Source of the DNA: Paenibacillus oceani
GTDB taxonomy: Bacteria > Bacillota > Bacilli > Paenibacillales > NBRC-103111
Direction: 5' to 3'
DNA length: 64,000 nucleotides
NCBI RefSeq assembly: GCF_014705615.1
Contig: NZ_JACXJA010000008.1
Span: forward strand, 1 to 64,000
A model generated the notes under the pieces. It ran no database searches, was not told where the DNA came from, and worked only from the letters and a program-made list of their open reading frames with translations. How positions within the stretch are numbered: position 1 is the first letter of the stretch; each line of letters opens with the position of its first letter. Below are positions 25,664 through 33,785 of the stretch, one piece after another. Made by a program: the position numbers and the translations under genes.

Positions 25664-26170
25664 ATGGCAGGACAGCACGGGGCACATACCCACGATCACG
25701 ATCACGACCATAATCACGAGCATGGTCATTCTTGCGCCAATCCGCCTCACGATATGGAGAGCTACAGCAAGACGGATTTAATCGTACGCGACGATATTAT
25801 GGCCAAAGCGAAAGAGCTCGCTCACCTGATTTCTACGACGGATGAAGTCCTTATGTTCCAAAAGGCAGAGAAACAGGTTCAGTCCAACACCGAAATTCAG
25901 GATTTGATCAAGCTGATCAAAAAACGGCAAAAAGAAGCGGTTGCATTCGAGCGATTCCAAAACCAGAAGATGGTCGACAAGATCAACGGAGAGCTGGAAG
26001 AGCTGCAGGACAAGCTGGACGATTATCCGATCGTCACGCAGTTCAAGCAGACCCAGGAAGATATCAATTATTTGCTGCAACTCGTCGTTGGCGTTATCCG
26101 CGATACGGTATCCGAGAAAATACAGGTCGAGGAAGGTTCAGTCGAACCCGCCAGCAACTGCAGCGATTGA
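25664..26170 (+). CDS. ricA: RicA (YmcA), Y-complex subunit, with His-rich N-terminus
   Basis: 168 residues of the YlbF/YmcA (Com_YlbF) helical family. RicA forms the Y-complex with RicT and RicF, binds iron-sulfur clusters and steers RNase Y cleavage, competence and biofilm development. Its place directly after miaB matches Bacillus ymcA. The N-terminus holds a run of alternating His and Asp (about residues 6-23) followed by a cysteine; another cysteine is near the C-terminus (SNCSD). The His-rich run is not part of the Bacillus subtilis protein as I know it and may bind metal. ATG 25664 is set by the SD AGGAGTG. rny, its functional partner, is 8 kb upstream. Confidence 0.9.
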   Translation: MAGQHGAHTHDHDHDHNHEHGHSCANPPHDMESYSKTDLIVRDDIMAKAKELAHLISTTDEVLMFQKAEKQVQSNTEIQDLIKLIKKRQKEAVAFERFQNQKMVDKINGELEELQDKLDDYPIVTQFKQTQEDINYLLQLVVGVIRDTVSEKIQVEEGSVEPASNCSD

Positions 26171-26214
26171 TCGGATCGCCTTTCCGTCCCCGTCCACTTG
26201 CTAATCGAAGTGAC

Positions 26215-26277
26215 GGGTCAAACGTCGCCGTGTACAAGGGGGTACGTCGGATCATTGCCGTCGTGACCCTTTTTTTA
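26215..26277 (+). terminator. Probable terminator after ricA
   Basis: GGGTCA (26215-26220) pairs with TGACCC (26264-26269) around an inner GTAC hairpin, followed by eight T. The rest of the 289-nt gap up to 26459 shows nothing clear. Confidence 0.6.
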
Positions 26278-26459
26278 TGAGCTGAGTATACATTTTCAGC
26301 TAAAGTGAATCCTTGCTGCCCGCAAGAAAAGCTACCCTTACAAAAGGTCATTCCAAGTGGAAAAGCTTGTTTATCGTTCAGGAGCGTTTCTTGCGGTCGC
26401 AGCATTGATCTGTACGAAGCTGGTTCGGATTCTGAAAGCGATGGGAGGCAGCCGGACCC

Positions 26460-27359
26460 GTGATATGGTTCGTCATTAACCGGCTATCCGGAAACGGTAA
26501 AGGCAAGAAAGTATGGCAGGAAGTCGAACGGGCGCTGGACAGGCTCGGCATTGAATACGGCCGTACGTTTACGCAAAAACAGGGACATGCGGAGGAGATC
26601 GCCCGGGAACTGGCTAATAAGCCGGGTATCTCCGCGATCGTCGCTATAGGCGGTGACGGAACCGTCCATGAGGTTGCGAACGGAGTCGCGGGGACGAGCG
26701 TGCCGGTCGGCTGCATTCCCGCCGGGTCCGGAGACGATTTCGCACGCAGCCTTGGATACCCGCTGTTATGGGAAGGCGCGCTGGAGCGCGTATTGAAGCT
26801 TAACAGCCGCCGGATCGATGCCGGCCTGATCAATGGCAGACTGTTTGCCATATCGGCGGGAATCGGTTTTGACGGCGAAGTGGCCAAGCTGACGAACCGG
26901 TCCTGGTACAAACGTTGGTTCAATCGGATCCGTGCGGGGCGAATCTCTTACGTTGTCACTGTTCTACGTTTGTTGATTACGTACAAGCCTTGCCGTGTGC
27001 GGCTGGATGTCGATGGCATCACCTCCGAGCACGACGACGTCTGGCTGATGGCGATCGCCAATATGCCGGGTTACGGCGGGGGCATGAAGATTTGTCCGGA
27101 TGCCAAGGATGACGACGGATGGCTCCATCTGTGTCTGGTGGAAGGGATATCGCGTATGGAACTGCTGCGTTTTTTCCCGCGGGTATACGACGGAACGCAT
27201 GTGACGCATCCGGCTGTACGGATGTTGGCTGGAAGGAAGATCCGGATGGAGAGCGGCACGCCGATGACGATTCATATGGACGGAGAATTCGGAGGGGAGA
27301 CGCCGGTCGGAACGCCGGTTGCGATCGAAGTGCTTCCGGATCGTTTGCTTGTCATTTGA
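26460..27359 (+). CDS. Diacylglycerol/lipid kinase family protein (YegS/DgkB-like)
   Basis: 299 residues of the lipid-kinase fold shared by DgkB, YegS and sphingosine kinases. The nucleotide-binding loop GGDGT is at 64-68 and the second motif GIGFDGEV near 142. These enzymes phosphorylate diacylglycerol or a similar lipid with ATP. It is probably not the main DgkB, but which lipid it uses cannot be told. GTG 26460 follows GGGAGG (26444-26449). It is the first gene after the conserved ricA boundary and is followed 37 nt later by a phosphatase gene. Confidence 0.87.
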   Translation: MIWFVINRLSGNGKGKKVWQEVERALDRLGIEYGRTFTQKQGHAEEIARELANKPGISAIVAIGGDGTVHEVANGVAGTSVPVGCIPAGSGDDFARSLGYPLLWEGALERVLKLNSRRIDAGLINGRLFAISAGIGFDGEVAKLTNRSWYKRWFNRIRAGRISYVVTVLRLLITYKPCRVRLDVDGITSEHDDVWLMAIANMPGYGGGMKICPDAKDDDGWLHLCLVEGISRMELLRFFPRVYDGTHVTHPAVRMLAGRKIRMESGTPMTIHMDGEFGGETPVGTPVAIEVLPDRLLVI

Positions 27360-27396
27360 AAATATTGCAATGTCGATAGACGGGAAGGAGTATGAT

Positions 27397-27909
27397 ATGA
27401 TTCACGTATTGTTCGTATGTCTGGGCAACATCTGCCGTTCTCCGATGGCGGAAGCGGTACTTCGGCACCAAGTAAAGGAAGCCGGGCTGGAGCAGCAGAT
27501 TCAGATAGACTCTGCAGGAACGGGCGATTGGCATATCGGTCATCCTCCGCATGAAGGAACCCGCAAGCTGCTGGACAGCAAGCGCATCTCATGGAACGGG
27601 ATGACGGCGAGGCAGGTTAAGCCGGAAGATTTTGCCCAGTTCGATTATGTAATCGCCATGGATAATAGCAATTTGAGCAATCTGCACGAGATGTTGGCAC
27701 AGCATACCCGCGAAGGTTCCGGAACTCCAGAACAGCCGGACGGCGGAGTAAAGTCCAAAATGTTTCGTCTCCTCGATTTACTGCCGGAGCGCAAGCTGGA
27801 GAACGTGCCGGACCCTTATTACACCGGCAATTTTGACGAGGTGTATGAGATGGTGGAGGCAGGCTGCCGCGTCCTGTTGAAGCAGATCCAAGACGAGTTG
27901 AAGCCGTAA
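27397..27909 (+). CDS. Low-molecular-weight protein tyrosine phosphatase
   Basis: 170 residues. The catalytic P-loop CLGNICRS (C8, R14; CX5R) is at the N-terminus and the general acid loop VPDPYY lies towards the C-terminus, as in all LMW-PTPs. It removes phosphate from phosphotyrosine or phosphoarginine proteins. It differs from the 155-residue norm by an insert around 105-120 rich in Gly, Pro and Ser. ATG 27397 follows GGGAAGGAG. It ends before a hairpin shared with the convergent permease gene. Confidence 0.92.
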   Translation: MIHVLFVCLGNICRSPMAEAVLRHQVKEAGLEQQIQIDSAGTGDWHIGHPPHEGTRKLLDSKRISWNGMTARQVKPEDFAQFDYVIAMDNSNLSNLHEMLAQHTREGSGTPEQPDGGVKSKMFRLLDLLPERKLENVPDPYYTGNFDEVYEMVEAGCRVLLKQIQDELKP

Positions 27910-27940
27910 TCCGCCACACTTGTACGTTGTATGCACCAAA

Positions 27941-27967
27941 GCTCCGGTATATAACCGGAGCCTTTTT
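27941..27967 (+). terminator. Terminator between convergent phosphatase and permease genes
   Basis: A perfect 8-bp stem (27941-27948 with 27954-27961), loop ATATA, then CTTTTT. It serves the + strand mainly; the reverse side has only TTT. Confidence 0.8.
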
Positions 27968-27976
27968 CGCAGTAAC

Positions 27977-29380
27977 TCAAATCAGGAACATGGCGGCGAT
28001 CGTCGTAACGACGAGTCCGATAACGACCGGCTTCAGATTGCGTCTGGCCAGCTCAAACGGGTCTACGCCGCAGATAGCCGCTGCCGGAATAAGCGCCCAA
28101 GGTACGATCGTTCCGCCGCCAACCCAGATCGCAGCGATCTGACCTAACGCCGTTAACGTAGCGATACCGGAGCCGATCGCGGCGGCGAACAGGTTGGCGA
28201 TCGAGCCGGCCAGCGAGATGCCGGAGAAGCCGGAGCCGTCGAGGCCCGTTATCGCTCCGACGACCGTCAGCGTGGCGGCGCTGACGCCGGTATTGATCGG
28301 CACCGTCTGGGCGAGCGCAAGACCGAGATCGTTGACGATGCCGTGGGAGCCGTCGGGCAGCGTATTGCCGAAAATGTCGGCAAAGGCGGAGTCGCCCAAA
28401 TAAAAAAACGCGGCGATCGGAATAACCGGACCAAACACTTTAAACCCGAACAAAAAGCCGTCGATCAATTGCGTCGTCGTACGCTCCAGACCTGCCTTGC
28501 GGCTTGATAACAAGGAGAGCACGATCATGACGAGCAGCGCGGTGCCGCCGATCAGGGCGGTGGCGTCTCCGCCTTGCAGGTCGAGCTTGAACATGGCGAA
28601 GATATCGAGGGCGAACAGAAGCGGGATCACGACTGCGGCAATTTTTCTGACGGCGGGGGACAAGGGGCTGTCAATTTTGGCCGCCTCGGATTCAGGGACA
28701 GTTGTCGCTTTAAGGCCCGTATCCATCGTCAAGCTGCCGTTCCGCATGTCGCGGCGCATATACCAGAAGGCTACGGCGGTCGTAACCGCACCCATGATGA
28801 TCACGAGTGGAATGCTGGCTTGAATGACGTCCGCTACCGGGATGCCTGCCGCATCCGCGGTCAGCTTGGGCGCTCCCTGTATGACGAAGTCGCCGGACAG
28901 GGCGATGCCGTGGCCGAACAAGTTCATTGCCACCGCGACTCCCAGCGCGGGCAATCCTACGCGAATCGCAACGGGCAGAAGCACGGCGCCGATCAGCGCC
29001 ACGGCCGGGGAAGGCCAGAAAAACCACGAAATGATCATCATCACGATGCCGATAACCCAGAAAGCGAGCGCCGGCGAACGAATCAGCCGGGTTACGGGCG
29101 AAATCATCACTTCATTAATGCCCGTACGGATCAGCACTTTGCTCAAGGCGACAATGAGCGAGATGACCAGAATCGTGCCGATTAATTCTTTAATAGCATA
29201 AATAAATCCGGAAAAAACACCGCCGACCGATTGGCTGACAGACTGGGTGGCAATCAGGCCGAGCGCTAAAATGCCGACGACGCACACGGCCGTCGTATCG
29301 CGCCGCATCACCATAAAGCCGATAATGAGCAAGACGAAGGCGAGGTAAACCCAGTGCAGCGATATAAGTGTGACGTCCAT
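27977..29380 (-). CDS. Membrane permease, GntP/CitMHS-like superfamily
   Basis: 467 residues with about 12 hydrophobic segments. The stretches SPAVALIGAVLLP and NLFGHGIALSGDFVIQ resemble the conserved loops of the ion-transporter superfamily that includes GntP and C4-dicarboxylate carriers. No named member can be assigned, nor a substrate. The start is ATG 29380 (reverse strand), which gives MDVTLISLHW and lies 10 nt behind GGAGGT. It stands alone between a terminator and the divergent flavoprotein gene, so it may share a regulatory region with it. Confidence 0.75.
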   Translation of the reverse strand: MDVTLISLHWVYLAFVLLIIGFMVMRRDTTAVCVVGILALGLIATQSVSQSVGGVFSGFIYAIKELIGTILVISLIVALSKVLIRTGINEVMISPVTRLIRSPALAFWVIGIVMMIISWFFWPSPAVALIGAVLLPVAIRVGLPALGVAVAMNLFGHGIALSGDFVIQGAPKLTADAAGIPVADVIQASIPLVIIMGAVTTAVAFWYMRRDMRNGSLTMDTGLKATTVPESEAAKIDSPLSPAVRKIAAVVIPLLFALDIFAMFKLDLQGGDATALIGGTALLVMIVLSLLSSRKAGLERTTTQLIDGFLFGFKVFGPVIPIAAFFYLGDSAFADIFGNTLPDGSHGIVNDLGLALAQTVPINTGVSAATLTVVGAITGLDGSGFSGISLAGSIANLFAAAIGSGIATLTALGQIAAIWVGGGTIVPWALIPAAAICGVDPFELARRNLKPVVIGLVVTTIAAMFLI

Positions 29381-29590
29381 TTGGCGGTACACCTCCACGT
29401 AAGGGGTTACAACTGTACTTCAGTGTATGCGCCGCCGCAAAATGTGTGTTTGCGGAGCTGGAAGCCTGCACCCGTCTACGCCCGTCTTCCCGTGCCGGAA
29501 TAAACCGGGCTCTTTTGGCCGAAAACGGAAACCAATCGGCCTTCCATTCGTCTATATATCTGGTAGCGTATATGAATAGAGGGGGATATT

Positions 29591-31093
29591 ATGAAGCGGT
29601 TATCTTTGGCCAGGTTCGGCCTGTTGCTGGCAGCTTTGTGGGTATTTGCGGCTTGCGAGCGGGATACGGAACCCAAGCGTGCAGCGTCCGATCCGTCGAA
29701 GCCCGATGTCGTCGTTTTCGGTTCGGAGATGGAAGGGATGTATTTGGCGAGAGCGGCCAAGGACGAAGGGCTGTCCGTGATCGTCATCGATCCCCGGGAG
29801 AAGCCCGGCGGCCAGCTGATCCAAGGCGAGATGCATTATTTGGACGAAGCGTTCGAAGGCAGCGGCAAATCGCTTCTGCAGGGAAGAGTTAAGCTGCTTT
29901 TCGATGCGTACAAAAAGGGAGACATCCGGAAAAAAGAAGAATTCGTCGCCTACTTCAATCAATTGTCCGACGGCATACCGATCGAATCCGGGATATCCAT
30001 TACGAACGTAGAGATCAAGGAAGATCCGGCGACGAACAAGCGGCGCGTGGAGTCGGTCTCCTACCGGACAAAGGACGGTACGACCAAAACGGTTTCAGCC
30101 CGCTACTGGGTGGAAAACACCGACTTTTCCGCCTTGACGAGCAAGCTGGGGTTACAGCGGATTCCGGGCATCGAGACGGTGTTCGGCGGCACGAAGGATT
30201 ACATGGCGTCGTCGCTCATGATGAAGTTCCGCAACGTCGACTGGGCCAAGTTCCAGCAAGAAGTGAACAAGCTCGGCAAAAAAGGGATCGAGGAAAAGTA
30301 CGGCGCGGAAACGACCGTAACCGATACGTTCACATGGGGATTCGGCAATGTGGGAGGGCGGTTTAAGCCAAGCAGCAGCGATGTTTTTCTGCGCGGTCTG
30401 AATACGGTAAATCAGCGTGACGGCGACGTGCTGATTAACGCGCTGCTGTTATATGACGTTGACCCCTCCAGCGAAGAGAGCGTGCGCCAAGCGATCGAAC
30501 TCGGCAGACGCGAGACGGAGCGGGTGCTCCCGCATTTGCGCCAGGAGCTTCCGGGCTGGGAGAAGGCGGAGATTAACGGTTACCCCGAATATTTATATGT
30601 CCGGGATTACGACCGGTACGAGACTGAATACGTGCTGCAGGCGACCGATCTGATGAGCGGTACGATGTATGACGATAACGTCAGCATTGCCGGGTATGCG
30701 CTCGATCTGCAAGGGACGAAAAATCACGTGTGGGGCAGCCGCAAGGGGGTCCCCGACAAATACGGCATGCCACTAAGATCGTTTATCCCGAAAGGATATT
30801 CGAACGTCATAACAGCTGGCAAAAACGTAGGCGCGTCGGCAGTCGCTTACGGAAGCGCCAGAATTCAGCCGAATACGGCGCTGGCCGGCGAAGTGATCGG
30901 CATCCTGCTCGCAAGGCTTGACGATAAGCGCGTCCTGTCGGAGCTTTCTGCCAAGGAGATGAAGGAGCTGCACAGCTATGTGCAGAAAAAACACGGTATC
31001 CGGCTGAGCGGAGTGACCGGTGCAGACAAAATCAAACATCTGACCGATGAGCAGCGGCGCCAGCTGAACGAAGGCAAGCTTGTCATCGAATAA
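29591..31093 (+). CDS. Secreted FAD-dependent oxidoreductase, putative lipoprotein
   Basis: 500 residues. The N-terminus is a signal peptide (basic start, hydrophobic core, then FAAC at 18-21), so it is probably a lipoprotein, although the lipobox is imperfect. A Rossmann-type dinucleotide fold follows (about 38-75, with GSEMEG where GxGxxG is usual and KPGGQL after the second strand). The C-terminal part (about 395-430, AGKNVGASAVAYGSARIQP) is the second half of the FAD site in FAD-dependent oxidoreductases of the Pfam FAD_oxidored type. Start ATG 29591 follows AGAGGGGG. Electron acceptor and substrate are unknown. A flavoprotein exported through Sec must gain its cofactor outside, which is unusual. 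Confidence 0.8.
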   Translation: MKRLSLARFGLLLAALWVFAACERDTEPKRAASDPSKPDVVVFGSEMEGMYLARAAKDEGLSVIVIDPREKPGGQLIQGEMHYLDEAFEGSGKSLLQGRVKLLFDAYKKGDIRKKEEFVAYFNQLSDGIPIESGISITNVEIKEDPATNKRRVESVSYRTKDGTTKTVSARYWVENTDFSALTSKLGLQRIPGIETVFGGTKDYMASSLMMKFRNVDWAKFQQEVNKLGKKGIEEKYGAETTVTDTFTWGFGNVGGRFKPSSSDVFLRGLNTVNQRDGDVLINALLLYDVDPSSEESVRQAIELGRRETERVLPHLRQELPGWEKAEINGYPEYLYVRDYDRYETEYVLQATDLMSGTMYDDNVSIAGYALDLQGTKNHVWGSRKGVPDKYGMPLRSFIPKGYSNVITAGKNVGASAVAYGSARIQPNTALAGEVIGILLARLDDKRVLSELSAKEMKELHSYVQKKHGIRLSGVTGADKIKHLTDEQRRQLNEGKLVIE

Positions 31094-31108
31094 CATCAAT
31101 TAGCTTCC

Positions 31109-31141
31109 AGCTGTCTGCGATCCGATCGCAGGCAGCTTTTT
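31109..31141 (+). terminator. Strong terminator after the flavoprotein gene
   Basis: 31109-31120 pairs with 31126-31137 (12 bp with one wobble), then a run of five T. Confidence 0.88.
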
Positions 31142-31163
31142 GGCGTTCCTATCCATCATAAAA

Positions 31164-32027
31164 TCATTTGCGGCCCGACATGCGGCGGTATTGGGAAGGA
31201 GATAAGGAAACCGTCTGTTTGAATACCCGGTTGAAGTGGGCCAAATTTTCGAATCCGACCTGTTCCGCGATATGAAGCACCTTCGTATCGGTTTCGCGCA
31301 GAAGCCGTTTCGCTTCGCCGATTCGGATATAGGTCAAATATTTGATAAACGAAAATCCGGTTTTTTCTTTGAAAATCCGACTGATGTAATGCGGGCTCAT
31401 ATAAAACGTTTCGGACAATTGCTTCAGCGTTACCGGGCTCATGTAATGGGTATTGATGTACGCGGCGATTTCCGTAATTTTTTGGTGAATCGGCGTATCG
31501 AACGGCGAAATTTCCAGATCGTACCGTTCCATGCATCGCGATATGAACAGCAGCATCTCTGTAACAAGCAGCTTCACCTGCAGCGAATGGGCGGTCGGCT
31601 GCTCCTTCAGATCCTGGATGATGCGGAAAACGAAGCCGTCCAGTGTCAGCAAATCTTCGGACTTCAGCCGCAGCGTCCGAACGCCGGACAAGTAAGGACG
31701 AAGCAGCACTTCTCTATACGATCCGCCAAGCATACCGTCGAACAGGTCGTCCGAAAATTGAATGAGGAACCGGTCGTGATGCGGGGTTCCTGCCGCCATC
31801 GTCCGGTGCAGATCATATTTCGGTACGAAGACGAGGTCTCCTTTTTGAATGGGATACAGACGGTCTTTGATGAAAAAGTGACGCTTTCCGGACATCAAGT
31901 AATACAGCTCCAACGTTTCGTGCATATGGTTGTCCGGCATGTCGAACGTTGCATAATATTGCGAATAACCAACAAGCAAGTTGTCCTCGAGTAAAACGTG
32001 ATGTTTCTGCGGGGGGGTAACGATCAT
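31164..32027 (-). CDS. AraC family transcriptional regulator 1 (cupin type)
   Basis: 287 residues. The N-terminal half is a cupin sensor domain (HMHETLELYYLMSG, GDLVFVPKYDLH). The C-terminal 100 residues contain two helix-turn-helix motifs, the second with VGFENLAHFNRVFKQ and the AraC signature end SPSQYRRM. Such regulators usually activate sugar-uptake genes when the cupin binds a sugar. It is divergent from the solute-binding protein gene at 32329. It is closely similar over its whole length to the regulator at 36280, so the two arose by duplication. ATG 32027 (reverse) has an AAAGGAGG rather far upstream (12 nt). Confidence 0.9.
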   Translation of the reverse strand: MIVTPPQKHHVLLEDNLLVGYSQYYATFDMPDNHMHETLELYYLMSGKRHFFIKDRLYPIQKGDLVFVPKYDLHRTMAAGTPHHDRFLIQFSDDLFDGMLGGSYREVLLRPYLSGVRTLRLKSEDLLTLDGFVFRIIQDLKEQPTAHSLQVKLLVTEMLLFISRCMERYDLEISPFDTPIHQKITEIAAYINTHYMSPVTLKQLSETFYMSPHYISRIFKEKTGFSFIKYLTYIRIGEAKRLLRETDTKVLHIAEQVGFENLAHFNRVFKQTVSLSPSQYRRMSGRK

Positions 32028-32088
32028 GCGGGTCCGATTCCTCCTTTACGATTACTGTAGCAGAATGGAATGGAATCAACAACAAAAA

Positions 32089-32137
32089 TTGCATAGGTAG
32101 ATGCAATAATTGCCGTTTTTGACGCAGAACCATGCAT
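32089..32137 (+). promoter_or_regulatory. Operator pair for AraC regulator 1
   Basis: Box 1: TTGCAT-N6-ATGCAA (32089-32106). Box 2: GCAGAACCATGCAT (32124-32137), near-palindromic with its flank. The start of box 2 is 35 bp from the start of box 1, exactly as in the second AraC cassette (37204/37239). They lie in the 301-nt gap between the divergent genes. Confidence 0.65.
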
Positions 32138-32154
32138 CATTGATACGATATGAT
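32126..32154 (+). promoter_or_regulatory. Activator-dependent promoter of solute-binding protein 1
   Basis: TATGAT (32149-32154) stands 17 bp after AGAACC (32126-32131), a very poor -35 that lies inside operator box 2. The same AGAACC-17-(-10) layout recurs at 37241-37269. Confidence 0.5.
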
Positions 32155-32169
32155 CGATTCAGAAACTAG

Positions 32170-32183
32170 TGAATGCGCTTTCG
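32170..32183 (+). promoter_or_regulatory. cre-like (CcpA) site
   Basis: TGAATGCGCTTTCG agrees with the cre consensus TGNAARCGNWWWCA at 12 of 14 positions. It lies just after the -10, where CcpA would repress. Confidence 0.4.
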
Positions 32184-32328
32184 CAGAGAGGAGGAAATAA
32201 ACAGTTGCGGAGGGACCGCAGAGGACGAATATGATTATTCCTCCTCCAAGAAAATCCAATGTAACCCGATAAAACCAAAGTGATGAATATGAAAATCTAC
32301 AGATCCGACAAGGAGGTACACCAACCAG

Positions 32329-33666
32329 ATGAGATATCCAAAAGCGATAACACCGGCCGTTTCCTTGATGATGCTGTCGGCGCTTGTGTTGGCAGGATGC
32401 GGGGGCAATGAAGAACCGGGTTCGAGTCCGGGCACGACAACACCCGTACAGCAAAAAAGCGAACCGGCCGAGCTCGTATTTTATACGAACAACGGCGACT
32501 CCGAGGAAAGCTTCAACCTCCGGTTCGGCGATTCGATCCGCAAAAAGTTTCCCGAGCATACGATCAAGTTCATCAGCAGCGCTAACAAAGGACCTACCTT
32601 AGCCGATCTTATTGCAAGCGGCCAGCAGATCGATATTTTTTTCCAGTCGATCGGCAATTTCGAGAGCTGGGTGCTCGACACGGGAATCCAGTACGACATG
32701 AGCGGGCTGATCCAAAAACACCAGATCGATATGAACCGTTTCGAGCCGACGATTGTGGATGCGCTTCGTCAAGTGGCTGGAGGCAAAATTTACGGGTTAC
32801 CCGTGTTTAACAACAACATGGTGCTTTATTACAACAAAGACATCTTCGACAAATTCGGAGTCGCCTACCCGAAGGACGGCATGACGTGGGACGAAACGCT
32901 GGAAATCGCCAAAAAGCTGACGCGAAGCGAGGGAGGCAAGCAGTATCAGGGATTTACGACTTCGCCGATTCACCTCATCCGCATGAATCCGTATTCGCTC
33001 GGCACGGCGGATATGAAAACCGATACGCCGCTGATCAACAAAGACGAGAAATGGAAGCGGCTGTATCAGACGCTGTTCATTGATCCGGCAAACGACGAAG
33101 GGTACCGCGCCGGACTGGCCCAGCTGACTTGGCCTTCAAACGTGAACGAGTTTATGAAAACCCAAACGTCCGCGATGTTCGCTTATTTGTCCAGTTATTA
33201 CATGATTTCCCCCACGGAGCTGAGGGCGATGAACTGGGATATGGTCTCTCTGCCGACTTTTAAGGATGCACCTAATATAGGCTCGCAAGCGTATCCGAGC
33301 TACTTCGGCGTAACGGCGATGAGCAAATACAAAGATCAGGCGATGGAAGTGCTGAAATATATGACGTCCGATGAAGCGCAGACGGAACTGGCTAAGAAAG
33401 GGATCATCCCGGTCGTCACCAATGACGCCGTCCGCAAATCGCTTGGCCAGGATTCCGAGTTCAAAAGCAAAAACTTGCAGGCGATATTCCGCAACAAATT
33501 CGCGCCGATTCCGCCGAAAGCGCCTTACGACTCGAACCTTGTTACGCTGTATGGCAAATACGTACTCGATATGGAGCGGGGAACGATCGATATTAACACT
33601 GCATTTCGGAAAGTCGAGGAAGAGTCGGTGAAAGCGATCGCCGAGTATAAAGCGAGGACGAAATAG
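32329..33666 (+). CDS. Extracellular solute-binding lipoprotein 1 (sugar ABC type)
   Basis: 445 residues. A signal peptide ends in the lipobox LAGC (about 20-24), followed by a low-complexity linker and a family 1 sugar solute-binding fold. The segment GLPVFNNNMVLYYNKDIFDKFGVAYPKD, here split by me into two known pieces (VLYYNKDIFDKFG and VAYPKDG), is typical. The protein is anchored outside the membrane and should capture an oligosaccharide. No permease gene follows; the next gene encodes a Tat-exported beta-helix protein, 119 nt on. The SD AAGGAGGT is 11 nt before ATG 32329. It is a paralogue of the protein at 37372. Confidence 0.9.
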   Translation: MRYPKAITPAVSLMMLSALVLAGCGGNEEPGSSPGTTTPVQQKSEPAELVFYTNNGDSEESFNLRFGDSIRKKFPEHTIKFISSANKGPTLADLIASGQQIDIFFQSIGNFESWVLDTGIQYDMSGLIQKHQIDMNRFEPTIVDALRQVAGGKIYGLPVFNNNMVLYYNKDIFDKFGVAYPKDGMTWDETLEIAKKLTRSEGGKQYQGFTTSPIHLIRMNPYSLGTADMKTDTPLINKDEKWKRLYQTLFIDPANDEGYRAGLAQLTWPSNVNEFMKTQTSAMFAYLSSYYMISPTELRAMNWDMVSLPTFKDAPNIGSQAYPSYFGVTAMSKYKDQAMEVLKYMTSDEAQTELAKKGIIPVVTNDAVRKSLGQDSEFKSKNLQAIFRNKFAPIPPKAPYDSNLVTLYGKYVLDMERGTIDINTAFRKVEEESVKAIAEYKARTK

Positions 33667-33785
33667 GAACAGACCGAGCCAAAACCGAACAAATGCGAAT
33701 CGGGTAAGAGGAGGCTGCTGCGGGAGACGACAGGCTGGACGGTTCTCTCTCAGCGGTTCCTACCTAATTATAGGAGGTTGAGATG

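Noticed and set aside
26238-26277. Resemblance of the segment after ricA to a T-box antiterminator/terminator end
   Set aside because: The AGGGTGG-type core is only partly matched, there is no upstream specifier stem, and the next gene is a lipid kinase rather than an amino-acid gene. Treated as an ordinary terminator.
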